Positions 1 through 9,071 of a DNA stretch of 35,165 bases are shown piece after piece. The notes below the pieces were generated by a model. That model was not told where the DNA came from. It did not search any database and was given only the letters and a program-made list of their open reading frames with translations. The stretch is from NCBI GenBank assembly GCA_900299255.1, contig OMJB01000053.1, forward strand, positions 1 through 35,165, in the 5' to 3' direction. Source of the DNA: Sphingobacteriales bacterium (GTDB lineage: Bacteria > Bacteroidota > Bacteroidia > Chitinophagales > Chitinophagaceae). The translations under genes and the position numbers were made by a program. The first letter of the stretch is position 1. Each line of letters starts with the position of its first letter.

Positions 1-2
1 GA

Positions 3-1898
3 ATAAGATATCAGCAAGTCATGGTTCGGCGGGGCTCACCAAGACTCTCTTTTCATCATTTTAATAAAGTTGCTAGTCGGTTCATTATAGGCAAGGGCAA
101 TGAAGAATTCTGCGCATATACCAACCGCCCGAAAACGCTTGCTGACAACAGAAACTATGCTTTTAATGAGGTTAAAAGACTGAAAGTTCAGCAAGAGTGG
201 GAGGAGACGCTGACTCTGCCAGACGGACAGACCAAATACTATCTGTGGCGCATGTACCCTGTGCTGAGTGACAAAGGCGGCCTGGAAATAGTGATAGGTT
301 ACGGAGTGGATATTACCGAGCGTAAAAAAATAGAAGACCAGCTGAAAATAGCCAAGCAGGAAGCCGACAGATCTTCTATGTCGAAGGACATATTCCTGAC
401 GAATATGAGCCACGAGATCAGAACACCACTGAATGCTATCATGGGTTTGGGTAAGCTACTGAGCAAGAGTGATCTGAATTCAGTGCAGAAGAATTACCTG
501 AATGGTATAGAAAGTGCCTCATCCAATCTGCTGGGTATTATCAACGACCTGCTAGATTTTTCTAAGATTGAAGCAGGGAAAATAAGCCTGGAAGAAATAA
601 GCTTTAGCCTGGAAACTATTGCCAAACAGGTTGTGAGCGTACTGATGCACAAAGCTGAAGAACGCGGGCTCTCGATACATGTGGACGTTGATCCAAAGAT
701 TGCACCAGTAGTGATTGGCGACCCTTTCAGGGTGAACCAGATATTTATGAATATGGTGAGCAACGCCATCAAGTTCACCGAAAAAGGCTCTGTGTATTTA
801 AAGGCGTTTATGCTGGAGCAGGCCAATGAATTTCAGAAGGTACTGGTGATGATTGAAGATACCGGCGTGGGCATCAAGGAAGAATACCTGGAGAATATCT
901 TTGACAAATTCACACAGGAAGATGAAACAGTGGTACGTAAATTCGGTGGTACTGGCCTGGGCATGAGTATTACCAAGCAGCTGATAGAGCTGATGGGCGG
1001 GACCATATCTGTGTTCAGCAAGAAGAATGTAGGCACAACCATATCCCTGACGTTCAACTTCAGGATTGGCACATCAAGGGTCTTTGAAAAGAAAAAAACC
1101 ATCAAGAATGATACAGCCAATATCAACGGCAAACGCATATTGCTGGTAGAAGACAACAATCTGAACAGGCTGCTGGCATACACCATACTTACTGAATACG
1201 GGGCAATCATTCTTGAGGCTGAAAACGGCCTGCAGGCTATAGAGCGGATGAAAAAAGAACCGTTTGACCTGATACTCATGGATATTCAGATGCCGGTGAT
1301 GGACGGGCTGCAGGCAACCAAAATCATCAGAAGTGAGATCAGTCAGACAATTCCTGTGCTGGCACTCACAGCCAATGCAATCAAAGGCAAAGAAAACCAG
1401 TTTCTGGATGCAGGCATGAACGATTTTATTTTCAAGCCGTACAACGAAATGAACCTGGTGACCCCGATAGCCAAATGGCTGAGTGCAGGCGACGAAGTAC
1501 CGGCACCTGATACAGAACCACCACTGCCAGCACAGGCTGATTTTTCGGGAGAGGCAACCAGCAACGGGCAGTATTACGACCTGAGCAAGCTGATGGCGAT
1601 GGGAAGAAACGACATTGAGTTTATAAAGAAAATGCTCAGGTTGTTTGTCACCGAAACACCGCCTGCACTTACCAGCCTTGTTGAAGCTTATAAAACCGGC
1701 GACATGGCATCTGTTAAGTACCTGGCCCACCGGATGAAGCCCAGCATTAACAGCCTGGGTATTCATACGTTGCAGGATGACATTCTTAAAATTGAAGGAA
1801 TATCTGAGCGCACCGCCGCTAATGACAAGATGATCAATAAGCTGATTACCGTAATCTATAAAGTAATAGAAGGGTTGAAAGCCGAGTATAAACTGTAA
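3..1898 (+). CDS. Hybrid sensor histidine kinase/response regulator with Hpt domain (5' partial)
   Basis: The frame is open back to the window edge, so the N-terminus is missing; the first ATG (position 21) falls inside a PAS domain and is unlikely to be the real start. Numbering from that ATG, the order is: end of a PAS/PAC domain (about 1-105, ending ITERKK), a HisKA dimerisation domain with the phospho-acceptor H131 in SHEIRTPLN, a HATPase domain (N box near N248, DTGVGI at 280-285, GGTGLGMSI near 309-317), a receiver domain (acidic pair E377/D378, phospho-acceptor D421, T450, K472), and a C-terminal Hpt domain with H570 in AHRMKPS. All phosphorelay residues are present, so a His-Asp-His relay can start in this protein. 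There are no membrane segments in the visible part. The input signal is unknown because the sensor region lies outside the window. The next gene starts 192 bp downstream and is unrelated. Confidence 0.95.
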   Translation: MRYQQVMVRRGSPRLSFHHFNKVASRFIIGKGNEEFCAYTNRPKTLADNRNYAFNEVKRLKVQQEWEETLTLPDGQTKYYLWRMYPVLSDKGGLEIVIGYGVDITERKKIEDQLKIAKQEADRSSMSKDIFLTNMSHEIRTPLNAIMGLGKLLSKSDLNSVQKNYLNGIESASSNLLGIINDLLDFSKIEAGKISLEEISFSLETIAKQVVSVLMHKAEERGLSIHVDVDPKIAPVVIGDPFRVNQIFMNMVSNAIKFTEKGSVYLKAFMLEQANEFQKVLVMIEDTGVGIKEEYLENIFDKFTQEDETVVRKFGGTGLGMSITKQLIELMGGTISVFSKKNVGTTISLTFNFRIGTSRVFEKKKTIKNDTANINGKRILLVEDNNLNRLLAYTILTEYGAIILEAENGLQAIERMKKEPFDLILMDIQMPVMDGLQATKIIRSEISQTIPVLALTANAIKGKENQFLDAGMNDFIFKPYNEMNLVTPIAKWLSAGDEVPAPDTEPPLPAQADFSGEATSNGQYYDLSKLMAMGRNDIEFIKKMLRLFVTETPPALTSLVEAYKTGDMASVKYLAHRMKPSINSLGIHTLQDDILKIEGISERTAANDKMINKLITVIYKVIEGLKAEYKL

Positions 1899-2090
1899 CA
1901 GCATGTTTCAAATACAGTGATACCATGCAGGCTAAAGTGTGCCGGGCCGTTTCCTGTGCTGCAACTTATCAAGGCAGGCACATTCACATGAAATATTGGC
2001 TGAACGGCATTTTTCCTTTAATTTAGACCCCGATGAAGCAGAAAAAATGCTCATTGCTGTAACATTATCAATTTAATAAACAGATATACT

Positions 2091-4124
2091 ATGAAATTCC
2101 ATCGCTTTGCATTGTTATTTTTAATGCTGGTGTTATGCACGCTCACATCGTTTGCTGCTCCAGGCGATACAACTGTGGTTACAACCAGCCCGGTGCTGAA
2201 TGCCGACGGCAGCGTGAGCTACGATACGATGATCGTATTGCCAACCAGCAAAACGTACAGGAAAATATTTTTCGTATATACGGTAAATTCGCATAACTGC
2301 CCTTCAGGGTCTACATACTGCCACCAGTGGGATTACCTCGGGAATGCATCACTGAAAACAACACATGGCGACACCGTGGAAATTGCACGAATCATCACAC
2401 CTTATTCAAATTCAGGCTGGTCACGGTTTCCAAATCCGCCGGCCTGGTCTATGGACTATGTGTTTGATGTTACAGATATGGCACCATTGCTCAGAGACAG
2501 CATAACTGTAAACAGTTCGCTGGGCGTGGGTTCTCCGGGTTTTGGCATTTACACTAAACTCATTTTTATTGAAGGCACTCCCGACAGAAACTCAATTGCA
2601 GTGAAACGGATATATGCCCATGGCGGAGCTTATGGAAACGCATCTAACCCGATTGACAACAATTTTCCGGTAGTAAATCAGACTGCCCCTGCGGGAACTG
2701 TGAGTACCGCTTTCCGGTTTATTGTAACCGGCCATGGCTCTGATGCCAACGGCTGCTGCGAATTTGCAGACCACTACTACGACCTGTTTCTGAACAGCAG
2801 CTCAATAGTACGCAGGCATATCTGGCGTAACGACTGCGGGGTAAATGAAACCTATCCGCAGGGCGGCACCTGGGTGTTTGAACGTGCCAACTGGTGCCCC
2901 GGCGCATCTGTGAAGCCGTATTATGATGTACTGCCGGCCATTACTGCCGGATCGAACTACAATGTTAATCTGAGCTTTGAGCCTTATACAGTGGCCTCTG
3001 TATCAGGAAACTACTTCGCCACAGCTTCTGTCGTGTATTTCGGAGGCTTCAACAAAACACTGGATGCATCTATAGACGACATTATATCTCCTTCATCCCA
3101 CCCCGACCACTTCAGGGAAAACCCATCGAGCAGCAAGCCTACTATTCGCCTGCACAATTCGGGCAGTACGCCAATAGACAGTGTAGCATTTCTGTATGGT
3201 GTTGACGACACAGCTATGGAGCCCTATGTGTGGGCAGGAACACTGGCACCGCTGGCCGATACTGTCATTACGCTGCCGCCATCAGCCGCACTCACCTATT
3301 TATCAGCATCTTCACAGTCAGGCTCGTTCCCTTTCAAGGTGGTGGTTACTGCCGTAAATGGTACAGCAGATGCTGACCAGACCAATGACACTATGCGGTC
3401 CAGATTTGTGATAGCACCTAACTGGCCAGATACAATCATGATCAAGATGCTGACCAGTAACCTGGCAGCAGACGGAACAAACCTCAATGCCAACCCATCT
3501 GATGCGAGCTGGTATGTTACCAACATAAACGGCGACACCATTTCTTCACGCACAAACACCAATTACAGCACACTGTATGTGGATACGCTGATATTGCCGG
3601 GTAATGGTTTTTATAAATTTACCATCAGCTCGCCGGGCTACTGCGGCGGGCTGCATTGGTGGCTGTTTGACCAGGCCTTAACAGGATACGTTCCCGGCTA
3701 TCTGCAGATCAAGAGGATGACGGGTGCCAACCTGCCGATGCATGGATACACCTACGCAACCAATACAAGCCCCGGCGGCCTTAAAAACTTTGGTGAGCAC
3801 GATGATTACGGCTGTTCTTACTCGCAGTATTTTTATGTAGGTACTGCAGATGAACTGGGTGTTCGCAACATAAGTATTGCGCCTGCAGTAACTGTGTACC
3901 CCAATCCGGCAGATGGCGAGATCAATGTGGAATTTGACAATATTGATGTTGCCAATTCATCTGTTTCTGTTGTGAATATACTGGGGCAAAAGGTGTACAG
4001 CGGCAAGGTAACCACCGGCAAAATGACCATCAACAGCAGTGCGTTTGCTCCCGGCTTGTACACTATACTGTACACCACAGCCAGTGGCAGCGGTACAGCG
4101 GGCAAAGTGATTGTGTCGCATTAG
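2091..4124 (+). CDS. PNGase F-like secreted protein with T9SS type A sorting domain
   Basis: A 677-residue secreted protein. Residues 1-22 are a signal peptide. About 40-325 resembles both jelly-roll halves of Flavobacterium peptide-N4-(N-acetylglucosaminyl)asparagine amidase F (PNGase F): QWDY (D81), RIITPY, DVTDMAPLL, EGTPD, TGHG, GCCEF (E224), RNDCG and NWCPG follow each other in family order and spacing. PNGase F releases N-glycans from glycoproteins. Its catalytic residues D60 and E206 match D81 and E224; its E118 appears not to be conserved (see findings). A linker and beta-rich region follow (330-590), then a T9SS type A sorting domain (about 597-677, TVYPNPADGE, LGQKVYSG, near-terminal KVIVSH), so export across the outer membrane by T9SS is expected. 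No close operon partner. It could be an active glycosidase or a glycan-binding relative. Confidence 0.85.
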   Translation: MKFHRFALLFLMLVLCTLTSFAAPGDTTVVTTSPVLNADGSVSYDTMIVLPTSKTYRKIFFVYTVNSHNCPSGSTYCHQWDYLGNASLKTTHGDTVEIARIITPYSNSGWSRFPNPPAWSMDYVFDVTDMAPLLRDSITVNSSLGVGSPGFGIYTKLIFIEGTPDRNSIAVKRIYAHGGAYGNASNPIDNNFPVVNQTAPAGTVSTAFRFIVTGHGSDANGCCEFADHYYDLFLNSSSIVRRHIWRNDCGVNETYPQGGTWVFERANWCPGASVKPYYDVLPAITAGSNYNVNLSFEPYTVASVSGNYFATASVVYFGGFNKTLDASIDDIISPSSHPDHFRENPSSSKPTIRLHNSGSTPIDSVAFLYGVDDTAMEPYVWAGTLAPLADTVITLPPSAALTYLSASSQSGSFPFKVVVTAVNGTADADQTNDTMRSRFVIAPNWPDTIMIKMLTSNLAADGTNLNANPSDASWYVTNINGDTISSRTNTNYSTLYVDTLILPGNGFYKFTISSPGYCGGLHWWLFDQALTGYVPGYLQIKRMTGANLPMHGYTYATNTSPGGLKNFGEHDDYGCSYSQYFYVGTADELGVRNISIAPAVTVYPNPADGEINVEFDNIDVANSSVSVVNILGQKVYSGKVTTGKMTINSSAFAPGLYTILYTTASGSGTAGKVIVSH

Positions 4125-4261
4125 GATATTATTTTATGGTTATTCTGATATGGATTTATTGCAATGCGTCCTAGCAGAGCAAAATTCCCCACTTTTTGTT
4201 TCATGTTGTGTTTTGAGTCAATAATCTGATTATCAATATTTTACGATTTAAAAATTACTCA

Positions 4262-4295
4262 AAAATTCCCCACTTTCTCCCCAGTGGGGAATTTT
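4262..4295. repeat. 13-bp perfect inverted repeat, possible terminator
   Basis: The arms AAAATTCCCCACT (4262-4274) and AGTGGGGAATTTT (4283-4295) are perfect reverse complements around an 8-nt loop. The right arm ends in TTTT, so the RNA could act as a terminator for the gene ending at 4124, although it lies 140 bp beyond the stop. A further direct copy of the left arm lies at 4181-4193. Confidence 0.55.
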
Positions 4296-4499
4296 GGTGT
4301 TTTGAACATATTTAAAAATAAACAAATACAATCCCTGTGACTGTACAAGGTTCACAAAGGACCTGATTTAAGTAAAGCCCACCGGAAGGAAATTGCGGGA
4401 TTACTTCCGGTTGCTTCTGGTGCCGGAAATACCGGAAGTTACTCAATTAATTGATTATCAATTAATTGCTGTGCAATTGCGGGTTTTGGCCTCTCCCGG

Positions 4500-4516
4500 C
4501 CTCTCCGAAGGAGAGG
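4500..4516. repeat. CCTCTCC/GGAGAGG hairpin
   Basis: A 7-bp perfect stem (4500-4506 with 4510-4516) around GAA. It is preceded by a partial copy, GGCCTCTCCC at 4488-4497. Hairpins of this form are common between genes in Bacteroidota; I infer a dispersed intergenic repeat without an assigned function. Confidence 0.5.
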
Positions 4517-4875
4517 TGAAGCACAGCAGACCAGGTTTTTGTAAATATCTGTGATTGGTATGAAATGGCAAAATTGAAAATCTATGATGGGACGTATACG
4601 GCCTATGAGAGGACGGAGCGAGCCTGTGATGGAAAAAAGTTGAGGGACATCGGTTGACCTAATTCAAGGTTAATGTCTTAGAAGAAGGGATTTTATCAAC
4701 TGTTCCGAAGACATATTAGGGACAACTAGAGAAAAAGTATTACCAAAAATTAGTAATTAATTTGAAATTGTAAAATAGTTTATTTAACTTAGTATAGGCA
4801 ATTATTCCTTCAATCAATAAAGCAATAATTTAAGACCTGCCCTTATTGAGTTATTTTTCACTGAAATCACTACCT

Positions 4876-6210
4876 ATGAAAAATATTTTTTTGCTACTCC
4901 TCTTATTTCTCACTGGCTTAGCAGTTGGTAGCCGCGCACAAATCATCACCACGATAGCAGGTACCGGAGTGGCGGGAAACACAGGAGACGGTGGACCTGC
5001 AATAAACGCAAAAATTCGCGGACCTATTGGCATATGTTGTGATAAAAAGGGGATTATTTATTTTTCCGATGATAGTTACAAAATAAAAAAAATAAGCTCT
5101 ACGGGAATACTCAGCACATTTGCGGGAACCGGTTTTCCCGGATACAGCGGAGACGGCGGCTCAGCTACCGATGCTCAGATTTACGGATGTGTTGGAATTG
5201 TAGCCGACAAAACAGGCAATATTTATTTCTCTGATTTTAACGAACATGTAATACGAAAAATTGATACCGCAGGAATTATTACTACAATAGCGGGTATAGG
5301 TAGCTTAGGTTTCGGTGGAGACGGCGGACCTGCCACCGATGCAACGCTACATGCTCCTGGTTTTTTGACAATAGACAGAAAGGGCAATATCTACTTTTCT
5401 GATATTACCAATAACCGGATACGTAAAATAAATACAGCAGGAATTATTACCACGTTTGCCGGCACCGGGGCTACCGGCTATAATGGGGACGGTATACCTG
5501 CAACTGATGCAAGCATTTTTCAACCTTCTGGGATAGCCGTTGACAGTGGTAATAACATTTATATTGCTGATCAGTATAATGGTAGAATCAGAAAGGTAGA
5601 TACGGCGGGCATGATCTCTACCATTGCGGGCAATGGAACGGCCGGCTACAGCGGCGATGGTGGCCCGGCAACGAATGCACTTGTTTGGGGTTTGGAAGGG
5701 ATGATTGTAGACAGTGGTAATAATATTTATTTTGCTGACGTGGGCAATTATAGGGTTCGGAAAATATCTGCAAATGGCATCATTAACGCTATTGCCGGAA
5801 ATGGCATTATGGGTTATGCCGGCGATGGTGGTAATCCGCTCGCAGGCAGTTTTGAAACACCAACTGACATTGCCATAGCAAATAACGGCAACCTGTACAT
5901 TACCGACCGGGCTGATAACCGGATCAGGGCTATATCTTATAATGTAGGCCTTTTTCAGCCGAATATGGGAATGAGTATTCATAGTTTTCCTAATCCCAAC
6001 AATGGAGCATTTGCTTTACAAATAACCACAACAGTCACCGAGACTTTTGAGGTGAGTGTAACTGACCTGACGGGCAGGGAAGTTTTGCGAACGTCGGCTG
6101 TGAGCAATAGCCCCACTGATAACGTGCTACAGGTGCCTGATGGCGTGTACTATTTACAAGCTACAAATGAACACGGAATACTTAAAGAAAAGATAGTAGT
6201 GATGAATTAA
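4876..6210 (+). CDS. NHL-repeat beta-propeller protein with T9SS sorting domain
   Basis: I chose the ATG at 4876 because it opens directly onto a signal peptide (MKNIFLLLLLFLTGLAVGS); the ATG at 4846 would add ten polar residues. The mature protein is six near-identical repeats of about 56 residues, each of the form TTIAGTG..GY.GDGGPATDA, then G(I/N)NIYF(A/S)D, then RIRKI.TAG. This is the NHL pattern, expected to form a single six-bladed propeller. A T9SS type A sorting domain closes the protein (PNPNNGAF, TDLTGREV, KEKIVVMN). NHL propellers usually bind proteins or carbohydrates; no catalytic motif is visible. The gene lies 32 bp before another T9SS gene on the same strand, so the two may once have been co-transcribed. 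Confidence 0.88.
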   Translation: MKNIFLLLLLFLTGLAVGSRAQIITTIAGTGVAGNTGDGGPAINAKIRGPIGICCDKKGIIYFSDDSYKIKKISSTGILSTFAGTGFPGYSGDGGSATDAQIYGCVGIVADKTGNIYFSDFNEHVIRKIDTAGIITTIAGIGSLGFGGDGGPATDATLHAPGFLTIDRKGNIYFSDITNNRIRKINTAGIITTFAGTGATGYNGDGIPATDASIFQPSGIAVDSGNNIYIADQYNGRIRKVDTAGMISTIAGNGTAGYSGDGGPATNALVWGLEGMIVDSGNNIYFADVGNYRVRKISANGIINAIAGNGIMGYAGDGGNPLAGSFETPTDIAIANNGNLYITDRADNRIRAISYNVGLFQPNMGMSIHSFPNPNNGAFALQITTTVTETFEVSVTDLTGREVLRTSAVSNSPTDNVLQVPDGVYYLQATNEHGILKEKIVVMN

Positions 6211-6242
6211 CACGCAACCGGAAACCACTAAAACCAAATACG

Positions 6243-6970
6243 ATGAAACATTTTTGTATAACTGCCATTACCTGCGTAATGGTTTTTTTGTGGGTGCCAA
6301 CGCTTGCCCAGAACAGCACAGCGAGGATCAATCAGGACTGGCAGATATACGCTTCTGACACCAGCCTCACGTACCGGGCAATTGTAACAATATGCGACAG
6401 CTTGTTTCGGCTGGCAGGCTATCCGGCAGCAACGGACACTGCTATTACAGATACAGCAGTAGAACTGGAACATGACGGAACACCCTGGCTGGATTATGTG
6501 GGCTGGAAGACTTTCTGGGCTAACCGGCTGGATTTAGAAACAGGTAAACTGCATGATTTTACGTCGGCAGCCATAGCTACATTGCAGGCCGATACCGGTA
6601 TCTTGCTGGGTATGGGGCAGCCAGAGGAACGAACAACAGGTGGCTGTAGCAAGCTATGGCCAACCATTACACCCGCCACATCCGGCTGGCGGTATATAGG
6701 GCCGCAGAACATAGATTCAACTACCGCAGTGAGGGACGGTGATGCTGCCGGAATAAATACACTGCACCAGCACCTTGGGCAGATACACAAAATTCTTGTA
6801 AACCCTAACAACGCCGATGAGGTATATGCTTCCAGCCTGTGGGGCGGGCTATGGAAAACCAGCAATGCCAGCGCTGCGCCCAATAATACCTGGGTATGTC
6901 TGACGGATAAGAATTGGTGGTGCCTTTACCTGCTTCAACTATAATCCAACAAACGGACCAATATTTCCCG
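6243..6970 (+). pseudogene. Frameshifted, 3'-truncated T9SS/BNR-repeat secreted protein
   Basis: The reading frame starts with a good signal peptide (MKHFCITAITCVMVFLWVPTLAQ) and runs to a stop at 6944. Its end resembles the first blade of a sortilin/BNR-type propeller (ILVNPNNADEVYASS, GGLWKTSN), a region that in such secreted proteins is normally followed by several hundred more residues. The last in-frame residues (NWWCLYLLQL) look wrong. A shift of one base at about 6912 instead gives IGGAFTCFNYNPTNGPIFPV, a sensible continuation. That second frame then runs straight into the 3' end of guaA and stops near 7010. I therefore read it as the N-terminal remnant of a large T9SS protein that has suffered a frameshift and lost its 3' part at a junction near 6970. 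A sequencing error could explain the frameshift but not the missing end. Confidence 0.75.
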
Positions 6971-6973
6971 TTC

Positions 6974-8515
6974 TTACTCCCACTCGATGGTGGCGGGGGG
7001 CTTGGAGCTGATATCGTATACTACACGGTTGATGCCACGCACCTGATTGATAATGTCGTTTGATATTTTTGCCAGCAGATCGTAAGGCAGGTGCGCCCAG
7101 TCGGCAGTCATACCATCTACCGATGTTACGGCACGGAGGGCACAGGTGTATTCGTACGTGCGCTCATCGCCCATTACGCCTACACTCTGCACGGGCAGTA
7201 AAATAGCGCCTGCCTGCCACACCTTGTTGTACCAGCCGCTGTCGCGCAGGTGCTGGATATAGATGGCATCTGCATCCTGCAGCAGTTTTGCTTTCTCCTC
7301 TGATACAGGGCCGAGTATGCGTATACCCAGGCCGGGGCCGGGGAACGGATGGCGGCCTATGAAAATCTCATCGAGGCCGAGCTCACGGCCCACACGGCGC
7401 ACCTCGTCTTTAAACAGATAGCGCAGCGGCTCTATGAGCGAAAGGTGCATGATCTCGGGCAGTCCGCCTACATTGTGGTGGCTCTTGATGGTAGCAGAGG
7501 GTCCGCCATGTACCGACATAGACTCCACCACATCGGGGTAAATAGTACCCTGGCCGAGGAAGCTCACATCAGTTAAGCGAACGGCCTCTTCGTGGAACAC
7601 ATCGATAAATAATTTGCCAATGATCTTTCTTTTTGCCTCGGGGTCAGATACACCGGCAAGATAGGTATAAAAGCGGTTGCGGGCATCTACGCCCTTGGTA
7701 TTGAGGCCTAAGTGCTTATAACCTTCGAGTACTTGCTCGAACTCGCCTTTGCGCAGCAAGCCGTTATCTACAAAAATGCAATACAGGTTCTGCCCGATAG
7801 CTTTATTAATGAGTGTGGCAGCAACAGTAGAGTCTACCCCACCGCTGAGTGCCATTACTACTTTTTTATCGCCCGCCTGCTCCTTAATTTTTGCTACAGT
7901 CTCCTGAATAAAAGCTGCCGGTGTCCAGTCTTGCTGGCACTGGCAGATATCGGTAATGAAGTTCTTGAGTAGCTGCCGGCCATCGGTGCTGTGTGTTACC
8001 TCAGGGTGAAACTGAATAGCGTAAACGGTGTTGGCAGCATATGCCGCATCAGTTTTATATGCAGCTACGGGGATGCTTTCTGTACGCGCCAGGACTGTAA
8101 ATCCTTCGGGTAATTTTTTGATGGTATCGCTATGGCTCATCCATACCTGCGAGCCCTGCGGTATCGTGGCAAAAAACGGATCATGCGCCACATCCTGCAG
8201 ATGGGCACGGCCGTATTCGCGGTGTGTTGATTTACCTACCTCTCCCCCGGCCTGCTTTGCCAGCAGCTGCGCACCGTAGCAAACAGCCAGCACAGGCAGC
8301 CTGTCGGCCATAGCCTTTATATCAGGGCTGGGTGCCGATGGGTCGTTTACAGAGTACGGACTGCCGGCAAGTATGATGCCTTTTAGCGCGCTGTCGTAAG
8401 TAACCGGCTTGGTGCATGGCTGAATTTCGCAGTACACATTGAGCTCCCTGATATTGCGGGCTATAAGCTGCGTATACTGTGAGCCAAAATCGAGGATAAG
8501 TATCTTGTTATTCAT
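6974..8515 (-). CDS. guaA: GMP synthase (glutamine-hydrolysing)
   Basis: Full-length 513-residue GuaA, which converts XMP, ATP and glutamine to GMP in the cytoplasm, the last step of guanine nucleotide synthesis. The N-terminal class I glutamine amidotransferase has its triad at C79 (AVCYGAQ), H170 and E172 (QFHPEVTHS). The ATP pyrophosphatase domain has the P-loop SGGVDS at 224-229. The dimerisation domain carries [13 protein letters not shown] and ends in the conserved [12 protein letters not shown]3467 lies upstream on the same strand (73-bp gap), so the two could be co-transcribed. The 3' end meets the broken T9SS gene tail to tail within a few bases, yet guaA itself is intact. Confidence 0.98.
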   Translation of the reverse strand: MNNKILILDFGSQYTQLIARNIRELNVYCEIQPCTKPVTYDSALKGIILAGSPYSVNDPSAPSPDIKAMADRLPVLAVCYGAQLLAKQAGGEVGKSTHREYGRAHLQDVAHDPFFATIPQGSQVWMSHSDTIKKLPEGFTVLARTESIPVAAYKTDAAYAANTVYAIQFHPEVTHSTDGRQLLKNFITDICQCQQDWTPAAFIQETVAKIKEQAGDKKVVMALSGGVDSTVAATLINKAIGQNLYCIFVDNGLLRKGEFEQVLEGYKHLGLNTKGVDARNRFYTYLAGVSDPEAKRKIIGKLFIDVFHEEAVRLTDVSFLGQGTIYPDVVESMSVHGGPSATIKSHHNVGGLPEIMHLSLIEPLRYLFKDEVRRVGRELGLDEIFIGRHPFPGPGLGIRILGPVSEEKAKLLQDADAIYIQHLRDSGWYNKVWQAGAILLPVQSVGVMGDERTYEYTCALRAVTSVDGMTADWAHLPYDLLAKISNDIINQVRGINRVVYDISSKPPATIEWE

Positions 8516-8527
8516 TTAAACCCTAAA

Positions 8528-8539
8528 CCCCCGGAGGGG
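8528..8539. repeat. Small CCCC-GGA-GGGG hairpin between guaA and the DUF3467 gene
   Basis: The short GC stem (8529-8532 with 8536-8539) sits in the sequence AAACCCCCGGAGGGGCCTTT. Very similar C-rich/G-rich intergenic hairpins are common in Bacteroidota. It lies 14 bp upstream of the guaA start on the minus strand, so it would be in the leader of a co-transcript. No function can be assigned. Confidence 0.4.
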
Positions 8540-8588
8540 CCTTTACCTATTTAAGAATGTGGTTAATCGCTAGCTTGCAAATCAGACT

Positions 8589-8903
8589 TTAAGCCTGTGC
8601 AGTAGGAGTACCGAAGTTGAACGGCATTGCTGTATTTTCCTGGTCTTTGATATTGCCGTATTGTGCTTCAAAACGTTTTACATTATCAATGAGTGCTTTC
8701 ATCAGGCGCTTGGAGTGCTGCGGTGTCATTACAATACGCGACTTCACTTTGGCCTTTGGCACATTGGGCATTACATTCACAAAATCTATTACGAACTCAG
8801 CAAAAGAATGCGTAATAATGGCAAGATTGGCATATTCTCCATCGGCCATTTCTTCAGACAGCTCAATATTCAGCTGTTGCTCGGGGATTGGTTGATCAGG
8901 CAT
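8589..8903 (-). CDS. DUF3467 family protein
   Basis: A 104-residue soluble protein without signal peptide or membrane segment. It matches what I know of the DUF3467 family: an acidic start (LNIELSEEMADGEYANLAIITHS), a central EFVIDF followed by a Pro/Lys-rich turn, then SRIVMTPQHSKRLMKAL and a C-terminal NVKRFEAQYG helix. The biochemical role of the family is not known to me. It is upstream of guaA on the same strand and divergent from gldD. Confidence 0.85.
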   Translation of the reverse strand: MPDQPIPEQQLNIELSEEMADGEYANLAIITHSFAEFVIDFVNVMPNVPKAKVKSRIVMTPQHSKRLMKALIDNVKRFEAQYGNIKDQENTAMPFNFGTPTAQA

Positions 8904-8952
8904 AAATTCTGTTTTATGGCTGCGAAATTAGGTTATTTTGAGCGATATGTGG

Positions 8953-9000
8953 GTTGGTTGGTTGATTGGTTTAATGGTTGAGTAGTTGATTAGTTGGTTG
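8953..9000. repeat. Degenerate 8-bp repeat array, six units
   Basis: Six consecutive octamers begin at 8953: GTTGGTTG, GTTGATTG, GTTTAATG, GTTGAGTA, GTTGATTA, GTTGGTTG. The units are the reverse complement of the type seen in front of folB (33571-33746). A facing segment at 9042-9056 (AATCAACTATTCAAC) pairs with 8977-8991 through 14 Watson-Crick pairs and one G-T pair, so the region can fold into a 15-bp stem upstream of gldD. Confidence 0.8.
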
Positions 9001-9057
9001 GCTTTCTCTTTGTATATGGGATTGACTCAAGTGATATTCACAATCAACTATTCAACT

Positions 9058-9065
9058 TATCTTTG
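9058..9065 (+). promoter_or_regulatory. Candidate -7 box TATCTTTG for gldD
   Basis: The octamer fits the Bacteroidota -7 consensus TAnnTTTG exactly and ends only six bases before the gldD ATG at 9072. No TTG lies at the usual -33 distance. If used, the transcript would begin at or very near the start codon. The GGAGG at 9065-9069 could alternatively serve as a ribosome binding site for a transcript starting further upstream. Confidence 0.45.
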
Positions 9066-9071
9066 GAGGCA

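Larger units (their letters stand above)
4125..4875. other. Long gene-free intergenic region with short inverted and direct repeats
   Basis: I find no convincing coding region, tRNA or rRNA in these 750 bases. What is present is a set of short repeats: a 13-bp inverted repeat at 4262-4295 with an extra copy of one arm at 4181; ACTTCCGGT (4403-4411) facing ACCGGAAGT (4431-4439), with a third relative at 4381; CAATTAATTG twice around 4444-4468; and the hairpin CCTCTCC-GAA-GGAGAGG at 4500-4516. Base composition becomes AT-rich after about 4660. It may hold an untranslated regulatory region or the scar of a lost gene. Confidence 0.6.

Noticed and set aside
1074-1904. 276-residue minus-strand frame opposite the histidine kinase
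   Set aside because: It is the antisense of the HATPase, receiver and Hpt domains, whose motifs are complete in the plus frame; the antisense product has no recognisable feature.
6974-8515. Plus-strand frames opposite guaA (7349-7576, 7712-7972, 8028-8279)
   Set aside because: Shadow frames of a fully conserved enzyme gene, without independent coding evidence.
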